A stretch of DNA of 64,000 bases from Pilimelia anulata. Lineage in GTDB: Bacteria > Actinomycetota > Actinomycetes > Mycobacteriales > Micromonosporaceae. A model generated the notes under the pieces. That model was not told the DNA's origin and did not search any database. It saw only the letters and a program-made list of their open reading frames with translations. This document shows positions 59,104 through 64,000 of the stretch, piece after piece; the first letter of the stretch is position 1; each line of letters begins with the position of its first letter. The stretch is from the NCBI RefSeq assembly GCF_014647895.1, contig NZ_BMQB01000005.1:62001-126000 (forward strand), given 5' to 3'. Position numbers and translations under genes: made by a program.

Positions 59104-60315
59104 ATGGACCACACTCTCGACGCCCTCCTGGACGGGTACGCGTGGCTGCCCGCCCTCCGCCGCCGGCACGGCTCCGACCTCGTCCGCACCCGGGTGCTGG
59201 GCCGCCGGGCCGTGGTGCTGTGCGGGCCGGGCGCGGCCGAGTTCTTCGCCGACGACCGGGACGTGCAGCGCGGCGGGGTGGTCCCCGAGCCGGTCCGCGC
59301 CACGCTGTTCGGCGAGGGCGCGGTGCACGGGCTGGACGGCGCGGCCCACCGGCACCGCAAGGACCTGTTCCTGCGGGTGCTCGCGCCCGAGCGGGTGACC
59401 GCGCTGGTCGACGCGGCGACCGCCGCCTGGGACGCCCGGGTCGCCGCCTGGTCGCCCGGCGACCCGGTCAGCCTGCACACCGAGTCCGCGGCGGCGCTGG
59501 CCGGCGCGGCCGCGCTGTGGGCCGCCGTACCGGCCACCGACGACCGGCTGGCCGCGGACCTGGTCGCGATGGTCGACGGCTTCGCCACCCTCGGGCCGCG
59601 GCACTGGCGCGCCCGGGCCGCCCGGCGCCGCCGGGAGGCCCAGCTCGCCGGGCTGGTCGCCGAGGTGCGCGCCGGCGTGGTCCCGGCGCCGGCCGACTCG
59701 GCGCTCGCCGCCGTCGCCGCCCACCGCGAGCCGGACGGGCAGCCGCTCGACCCCGGTACCGCGGCCGTCGAGCTGCTCAACCTACTGCGCCCGACCGTGG
59801 CGACGTCCTGGCTGGTGATGTTCGCCGGGCACGCCCTGCACCGCTGGCCGGAGCTGCGCCCGCGGCTGGCCGACCCGCGGTACGCGACGGCGTTCGCGCA
59901 CGAGGTCCGGCGCTTCTACCCGTTCGCGCCGTTCGTCGGCGGGCGGGCCGCCCGCGAGCTGTACCGCGAGGGCCACCGCATCCCCGCCGGCACGCTGATC
60001 CTGCTGGACGTCTTCGGCCAGAACCACGACCCGGAGCTGTGGCCGGACCCGTACCGGTTCGACCCCGAGCGCTTCCTGGACCGGGAGCCCGGCGAGTACG
60101 ACCTGATCCCGCAGGGCGCCGGCGACCCGGCGACCGGGCACCGCTGCCCCGGCGAGCCGGCGGTGGTCCGGCTGCTCGCGGCGCTGGCGCCGCGCCTGGC
60201 CGCGCTGGACTACGCGGTGCCGGGGTACGACCTGCGCATCTCGCTGCGCCGCATCCCGGCCCGGGTGGCCGACGGGATGACGGTGCTGCCGGTGGCGGCC
60301 CGCGTCCCCGCCTGA
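59104..60315 (+). CDS. Cytochrome P450, CYP152-type fatty acid peroxygenase
   Basis: 403 aa. The haem-binding loop is PQGAGDPATGHRCPGEPAVV with the axial Cys. In the I helix the usual acid-alcohol pair is replaced by Arg-Pro in LLRPTVATSWLVMFAG, the hallmark of CYP152 peroxygenases (P450-BSbeta, OleT-like), whose substrate carboxylate helps activate H2O2. EVRRFYPFAPFVGGRAAREL supplies the ExxR motif. It should hydroxylate or decarboxylate fatty acids using peroxide, with no redox partner; none is encoded nearby. Start ATG 59104 after GGTGGGGC. Confidence 0.9.
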   Translation: MDHTLDALLDGYAWLPALRRRHGSDLVRTRVLGRRAVVLCGPGAAEFFADDRDVQRGGVVPEPVRATLFGEGAVHGLDGAAHRHRKDLFLRVLAPERVTALVDAATAAWDARVAAWSPGDPVSLHTESAAALAGAAALWAAVPATDDRLAADLVAMVDGFATLGPRHWRARAARRRREAQLAGLVAEVRAGVVPAPADSALAAVAAHREPDGQPLDPGTAAVELLNLLRPTVATSWLVMFAGHALHRWPELRPRLADPRYATAFAHEVRRFYPFAPFVGGRAARELYREGHRIPAGTLILLDVFGQNHDPELWPDPYRFDPERFLDREPGEYDLIPQGAGDPATGHRCPGEPAVVRLLAALAPRLAALDYAVPGYDLRISLRRIPARVADGMTVLPVAARVPA

Positions 60316-60344
60316 CGCCCGCCGCGCCGGCCGCCGGCCGGCCG

Positions 60345-60364
60345 CCCGCGCCCGCGGGCGCGGG
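60345..60364. terminator. 20-bp palindrome between convergent genes
   Basis: CCCGCGCCCG followed by CGGGCGCGGG, between the P450 stop and the stop of the membrane protein. Confidence 0.6.
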
Positions 60365-60375
60365 TGCCGGCGGGT

Positions 60376-61020
60376 CTAGGTGCCGGTCTCGGCGTGCGGG
60401 GCGGCGACCTGCTTGGACTCGGGGGAGTTGCGCTCGCGCAGCACGATGCTGAGCACGATCAGCGCGCCGACCGCGAGGAACTCCGACTGCCAGTTCTGCA
60501 GCGACTGGAACCAGAACTCCGGCGCGCCGGCGAAGTCCCACACCCCGATCGGCGGCTTGCCGAGCAGCGTTCGCTCCGCGTTGTACGCGGCCGTGCCGCC
60601 GGCCAGGTGCCCGACGAACGACAGCGCGAACATGCCGAACAGCGCGATCGACAGGCTGTGCGCGTACAGCCGCCGCCACCACCCGCCGCGCCGCGCCGGC
60701 CACGGCGAGTCCGGCCCGACGCCGCGCTCCTCGCCCGCGTCGTCCACCGGCCGGGACTCGGCCGAGCCGCGCTGCACGAGCCAGGCGGTGAGCAGCACGT
60801 ACGCGCCCATCTGGAGGAACTCCGACTCCCAGTTCTCGAACGTCGCCTCGGCGAACGCCCCGGAGCCGAGGTAGTCCAGCAGCGACTCGGCCGCCCGGCC
60901 GTGGTCGGCCAGGTCGGCGTTGCCCGCCCGCCAGCCGAAGTACGCCTGCCCGACGAGCAGCGCCAGGAAGACGCCGAAGACCACCAGGGACAGCCCGTTC
61001 CACCACAGCCAGCGCCGCAT
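60376..61020 (-). CDS. Four-helix membrane protein of the DUF6766 type
   Basis: 214 aa. Two similar halves each hold two helices and an NW(E/Q)SEFL motif: GLSLVVFGVFLALLVGQAYF with TFENWESEFLQMGAYVLL, and HSLSIALFGMFALSFVGHLA with LQNWQSEFLAVGALIVL. The halves look like an internal duplication. The family is common and uncharacterised in actinobacteria. ATG 61020 is preceded by a weak GGGCGC. Divergent from the Rho_N-like gene. Confidence 0.8.
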   Translation of the reverse strand: MRRWLWWNGLSLVVFGVFLALLVGQAYFGWRAGNADLADHGRAAESLLDYLGSGAFAEATFENWESEFLQMGAYVLLTAWLVQRGSAESRPVDDAGEERGVGPDSPWPARRGGWWRRLYAHSLSIALFGMFALSFVGHLAGGTAAYNAERTLLGKPPIGVWDFAGAPEFWFQSLQNWQSEFLAVGALIVLSIVLRERNSPESKQVAAPHAETGT

Positions 61021-61095
61021 GCGCCCATCCTCGCCCGGCGGGCGCGGTTTCGCGCGCGTTCGCCCGGGTACCCCGGCCCCCGGGAGGTGGTGACG

Positions 61096-61425
61096 ATGGC
61101 ACCCCAGCAGGCGTGGAGCGCCAAGCGCGAGCGGCAGTACGAGCACATCAGGGCGAGCGCGAAGAAGCGCGGCGCGTCCACCGACACCGCGGAGGAGATC
61201 GCCGCCCGGACGGTGAACAAGGAGCGCGCCCGGCACGGCGAGGCCGAGGAGAGTTCCCGACTGTCCCGCGAGGACATCTCGTCGGGGCGGCGCGGGGGGC
61301 TGCGGTCGCACTCGGGGGCGGGGGGCCGGACGAAGGCGCAGCTCTACAACGAGGCCCGGAAGAAGAACATCCGCGGCCGGTCGACGATGACGAAGGCGGA
61401 ACTGGAGCGCGCCGTCGACCGCTGA
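61096..61425 (+). CDS. Rho N-terminal-like small basic protein (plasmid-stabilisation annotated family)
   Basis: 109 aa, very basic and hydrophilic. The N-terminus (SAKRERQYEHIRASAKKRGA, EEIAARTVNKERARHGE) matches a widespread small family often labelled plasmid stabilisation protein. The C-terminus (GRTKAQLYNEARKKNIRGRS, MTKAELERAV) is a Rho_N/SAP-like helix-extended-helix that binds nucleic acid. ATG 61096 has GGGAGGTGG upstream. Likely chromosomal and stress-linked; plasmid function is not implied. Confidence 0.85.
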   Translation: MAPQQAWSAKRERQYEHIRASAKKRGASTDTAEEIAARTVNKERARHGEAEESSRLSREDISSGRRGGLRSHSGAGGRTKAQLYNEARKKNIRGRSTMTKAELERAVDR

Positions 61426-61439
61426 CCTCGTGCCCGGGG

Positions 61440-61494
61440 TTGACATCCGTCGCTGCCATGTTTAACGTACTTGTTAATTAGCAGGTACGTTAAA
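61440..61494 (+). promoter_or_regulatory. Promoter and ArsR-type operator
   Basis: TTGACA (61440-61445), 17 bp, TAACGT (61463-61468). The inverted repeat TTTAACGTAC...GTACGTTAAA (61461-61470, 61485-61494; 14-nt spacer) covers the -10 box. A shorter dyad TTAAC-N6-GTTAA lies inside it. This is the expected layout for ArsR autorepression. Confidence 0.8.
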
Positions 61495-61506
61495 TAAGGA
61501 GTTGGG

Positions 61507-61854
61507 GTGGCGGACGATCGGCTGAGTCTGATCTTTTCGGCGCTGGCCGACCCGACGCGCCGGGCCATCCTGGCCCGCCTCGCCGACGGCGACGCCACGG
61601 TCGGCGAGCTGGCCGAGCCGTTCGACATCAGCCTCCCCGCGATCTCCCGGCACCTGAAGGTGCTGGAGCACGCCGGCCTCATCTCCCGCAGCCGCAGCGC
61701 CCAGTGGCGGACCAGCTCGCTGGAGGCCGCCCCGCTCGCCGAGGCGACGGCCTGGATGGAGCGGTACCGCCGGCACTGGGACGCCAACCTGAACCGGCTC
61801 GACGCGCACCTCAAGCGCATGCAGCAGCAACCCGAGGAGAGGACAGCACCATGA
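61507..61854 (+). CDS. ArsR-family transcriptional regulator
   Basis: 115 aa. The winged helix is typical: LSLIFSALADPTRRAILARL, DGDATVGELAEPFDISLPAI, SRHLKVLEHAGLISRSRSAQ. There are no cysteines, so it is not a metal sensor of the classical type; it belongs to the subgroup paired with AHSA1/SRPBCC proteins. GTG 61507 has AAGGAG 5 nt upstream. Its TGA overlaps the next ATG (ATGA). Confidence 0.93.
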   Translation: MADDRLSLIFSALADPTRRAILARLADGDATVGELAEPFDISLPAISRHLKVLEHAGLISRSRSAQWRTSSLEAAPLAEATAWMERYRRHWDANLNRLDAHLKRMQQQPEERTAP

Positions 61855-62294
61855 GTGAGCTGATCATCGACCGCACGTTCGACGCCCCCGTCGCCCTGGT
61901 GTACCGGGCGTTCACCGACCCCGACCAGCTCGCGCAGTGGTTCGGCCCGGTCGGCTGGTCGGTGCCGCGCGACTCGGTCGACGTGGACCCGCGGGTCGGC
62001 GGCCACCAGCGGCTGACCATGGTCAGCGACGAAGACCCGACCCAGCAGTCCCCGGTCGACGCCACCTTCACCGAGGTCGAGGAGAACCGGCTGCTGGTCG
62101 GCGTCCAGCGGGTCACCGGCGTACCGGGGCTGGCCGACGGCGACCTGACGCTGCGGGTGGAGTTCCACGACGAGGGCGGCGCGAAGACCCGGGTGGTCAT
62201 CCGGCAGGGGCCGTTCACGCCGGAGTTCGAGGAGATGACCCGGCAGGGCTGGACCAGCTCCTTCACCAAGCTGGAGCGGGTCCTGGCCGGCTGA
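61851..62294 (+). CDS. AHSA1/SRPBCC-domain protein
   Basis: 147 aa. SRPBCC fold: LIIDRTFDAPVALVYRAFTD, PDQLAQWFGPVGWSVPRDSV, GLADGDLTLRVEFHDEGGAK and the C-terminal helix TRQGWTSSFTKLERVL. Proteins of this group bind small hydrophobic ligands and commonly form operons with ArsR repressors, as here. The ligand could be the signal. Function otherwise unknown. Confidence 0.9.
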   Translation: MSELIIDRTFDAPVALVYRAFTDPDQLAQWFGPVGWSVPRDSVDVDPRVGGHQRLTMVSDEDPTQQSPVDATFTEVEENRLLVGVQRVTGVPGLADGDLTLRVEFHDEGGAKTRVVIRQGPFTPEFEEMTRQGWTSSFTKLERVLAG

Positions 62295-62406
62295 GCCACC
62301 CGCGCGGGCGCCCCGGACGGAGGAAACCGGGGCCGTCCGCGCGGGCGTGCGCCGTGGGCCGGGCCCGGTCGCCGATGATCGGCGTACGGGCAACGGGGGG
62401 TGCGGA

Positions 62407-63234
62407 ATGCGTACGGTCGTGCTGTGGGTCGCCCTGCTCCTGGCCGCCGCGCCGGCCGCGCCCGCGGCGGCGGCCGAGCCGCCGGCGGGCGGGTTCGCCG
62501 GGATGGTGGCGCTGCCGGGCTGCTCGGGCGCGGTGGTGCGGTTCCGCGGCGCGCCGCCGGCCCGCCCCGCGCTGGTGCTGACCAACGGGCACTGCGTCGA
62601 GACCGGGATGCCGGCCGCCGGCGTGGTGCTCGTCGACCGGCCGAGCCGGCAGCCGGTGACGCTGCTGGCCGCGGACGGGCAGCCGGCGGCGGCGCTGGCC
62701 GCGGACCGGCTGCTGTACGCGACGATGACCGGCACCGACGTGGCGCTGTACCGGCTCGGGGTGAGCTACGCCGGGATCCAGCGCCGGTACGGCGTCGCGC
62801 CGCTGGTGCTCGCCGAGCGCGGGCCGGCGGCGGGGGCGCCGATCACGATCCCGTCCGGGTTCTGGCGGCTGACGTACCGGTGCGCGGCCGAGGCCACCGT
62901 GCCGGTGCTGCGCGAGGCGCAGTGGGTGTGGCGGGACGCGGTCCGGTACAGCGCCGCCTGCGACACCAAGGCCGGCACCTCCGGCTCGCCGATCGTCGAC
63001 GCCAGCGGCGAGGTGGTCGGCGTGAACAACACCGGCAACGAGGGCGGCACCCCGTGCGCGCTGATGAACCCGTGCGAGGTCGGGCCGGACGGGGCGGTCG
63101 CGGTGCTGGCGGGGCGCGGGTACGGGCAGCAGACGGCGGCGTTCACCACCTGCCTGCGCGGCGGCTTCCGGGTGGACCTCACGGTCCCCGGCTGCCGCCT
63201 GCCCCGGCCGTACGGCCCGCACCCGCGCCACTGA
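62407..63234 (+). CDS. Secreted trypsin-like serine protease (S1 family)
   Basis: 275 aa. A signal peptide (LWVALLLAAAPAAPAAAA) is followed by a chymotrypsin fold. The triad is His in LVLTNGHCVETG, Asp in TGTDVALYRLG and Ser in KAGTSGSPIVDASGEVVGVN. Several Cys (GCSGAVV, GHCVE, RCAAEA, SAACDT, PCALMNPC) suggest disulfides. ATG 62407 has GGGGGG about 8 nt upstream. There is no propeptide beyond about ten residues. Confidence 0.9.
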   Translation: MRTVVLWVALLLAAAPAAPAAAAEPPAGGFAGMVALPGCSGAVVRFRGAPPARPALVLTNGHCVETGMPAAGVVLVDRPSRQPVTLLAADGQPAAALAADRLLYATMTGTDVALYRLGVSYAGIQRRYGVAPLVLAERGPAAGAPITIPSGFWRLTYRCAAEATVPVLREAQWVWRDAVRYSAACDTKAGTSGSPIVDASGEVVGVNNTGNEGGTPCALMNPCEVGPDGAVAVLAGRGYGQQTAAFTTCLRGGFRVDLTVPGCRLPRPYGPHPRH

Positions 63235-63244
63235 CCCCGCCGCC

Positions 63245-63276
63245 CGCGCCCGGCCGGCCGCGGCCAGCCGGGCGCG
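63245..63276. terminator. Hairpin between convergent genes
   Basis: CGCGCCCGGC/GCCGGGCGCG, a 10-bp stem with a 12-nt GC-rich loop, between stops at 63234 and 63304. Confidence 0.6.
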
Positions 63277-63303
63277 ACCGGCGGGCGGGTGCGGCGGGCG
63301 GCG

Positions 63304-63870
63304 TCAGCGGGCGGCGCGGCGGGCGGCCAGGGTGGGGGCCCAGGAGGCCAGTGAGTCCAGTAGCGCGGACAGCGAGTGCTCGGCCCCCTCGGGCGCGGTG
63401 AACACCCCGTCCGCGACGGCCTTGCCGGCCCACGGGATCGAGCACATCTCCGGTACGCAGACGAGCTGCACCGAGGCCAGCACCGGCCGCAGGAGCTGGG
63501 CGGCCCGGGTGCCGGCGGCGATCCCGCCGTAGCTGACCAGGCCGACGGGCTTGTCGGACCACTCGCCGTACAGGTAGTCCAGGGCGTTCTTCAGCGGGGC
63601 GGTGTAGCCGTAGTTGTACTCGGGCAGCACGAAGGCGTACGCGTCGCCGGAGTCGATCCTGGCGCTCCAGTCCTTCGTGTGCTGGTGGGTGTACCGGCGC
63701 AGGCGCGGGTGCGCCGGTTCGTCCATCATCGGAAGGTTCCACTCCGCCAGGTCGACCAGCTCGACGTCGAAGGCACCGTGCGCGCCCGCCCGTTCGGCGA
63801 CCCAGTCGGCGATCGGCCGGCCGATCCGGCCGGGCCGGGTGCTGGCGACGATGATCTGCAAGGTGGTCAT
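63304..63870 (-). CDS. NADPH-dependent FMN reductase / quinone reductase-like flavoprotein
   Basis: 188 aa. The flavodoxin-like fold binds FMN phosphate with LQIIVASTRPGRIGRPIADW and the isoalloxazine with AFVLPEYNYGYTAPLKNALD. KPVGLVSYGGIAAGTRAAQL is also conserved. Family members reduce quinones, azo dyes or chromate using NAD(P)H. ATG 63870 has GAGAGGGATG upstream. Divergent from the gene that leaves the window. Confidence 0.9.
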   Translation of the reverse strand: MTTLQIIVASTRPGRIGRPIADWVAERAGAHGAFDVELVDLAEWNLPMMDEPAHPRLRRYTHQHTKDWSARIDSGDAYAFVLPEYNYGYTAPLKNALDYLYGEWSDKPVGLVSYGGIAAGTRAAQLLRPVLASVQLVCVPEMCSIPWAGKAVADGVFTAPEGAEHSLSALLDSLASWAPTLAARRAAR

Positions 63871-63946
63871 GGAACCCCATCCCTCTCGGCAACCGCCCAC
63901 GGATGGGCGCTGGGCGCGGCGGGCTGCCGGCCCTACACTCGGAACC

Positions 63947-64000
63947 GTGGCTGACCAGGACAAACGCGCCCCCGACGACGCGCTGGACCCGTCGGCCGCG
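63947..64000 (+). CDS. Partial gene running off the right edge
   Basis: GTG 63947 opens a frame VADQDKRAPDDALDPSAA to the window end. TACACT at 63934-63939 lies 7 nt before it, the spacing of a leaderless actinobacterial promoter. Too short to assign. Confidence 0.45.
   Translation, partial: MADQDKRAPDDALDPSAA

Noticed and set aside
61096..61425. Plasmid origin or partition locus
   Set aside because: The family name is historical; the surrounding genes are chromosomal in character and no replication or partition gene is present.

Overview
This 64 kb window is chromosomal DNA of a very high-GC Gram-positive actinobacterium. The evidence is pervasive G/C at third codon positions, many GTG and some TTG starts, GTGA/ATGA gene overlaps, leaderless starts just downstream of a -10 box, a DUF5753/DUF397 regulator pair, a DasR-like GntR regulator with a dre-like operator, and an MsiK-type sugar ATPase. 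A Micromonosporaceae-like host fits the style but cannot be proven from sequence alone. There is one tRNA (Lys, anticodon TTT). I see no rRNA, CRISPR array, transposase, integrase or replication origin.

Layout. 0-4 kb: a NERD/UvrD-like helicase, tRNA-Lys and a frame-broken LysR regulator. 4-8 kb: a SipW-type secreted protein and the proton-pumping transhydrogenase pntAB. 8-20 kb: two related M4 metalloproteases that share a 224-nt block differing at one base, plus a class V PLP enzyme, a ricin-type lectin, a TetR/MMPL exporter pair, a pyridine-nucleotide disulfide oxidoreductase and an M23 peptidase. 20-29 kb: an APH-type kinase; a TauD-family dioxygenase preceded by a promoter and a small leader-peptide ORF of the actinobacterial cysteine/sulfur type; a Tat-exported amine oxidase; a broken PIN toxin next to an XRE-ImmA/IrrE protein with a palindromic operator; an SBP56-type protein; and small SnoaL and SRPBCC proteins.

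29-40 kb is the largest functional unit: a tightly overlapping amino-sugar operon (GntR, NagZ, ABC substrate-binding protein, two permeases, SIS protein, MurQ, ROK kinase, NagA) facing an MsiK-like ATPase gene. Together they can import GlcNAc/MurNAc-type sugars, cleave, phosphorylate and de-etherify them, and deliver GlcN-6-P to metabolism, under a DasR-like repressor. 40-48 kb holds a glycosyltransferase, a secreted HNH nuclease, a STAS protein, a DedA protein, an IPT/TIG secreted protein and an unusual HTH-membrane-peptidoglycan-binding protein.

48.4-51.6 kb stands out by lower GC and TTA codons. It carries two small Sec-exported peptides, a strong terminator, a small membrane protein and an ABC-2 transporter, and looks like an uncharacterised bacteriocin-type export/immunity island. 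52-64 kb contains an aminotransferase-fold protein lacking its catalytic lysine, coupled to two Cys-rich small proteins; XRE/DUF397 regulators; an EamA exporter; a PRC-barrel protein; an epimerase; a 30-bp hairpin with 45-bp tandem repeats; a zinc alcohol dehydrogenase divergent from a CYP152-type P450 across a perfect dyad; an ArsR/AHSA1 pair with a clear operator; a secreted trypsin-like protease; and an FMN reductase. Several frame breaks (LysR, PIN) could be true decay or residual indel errors.
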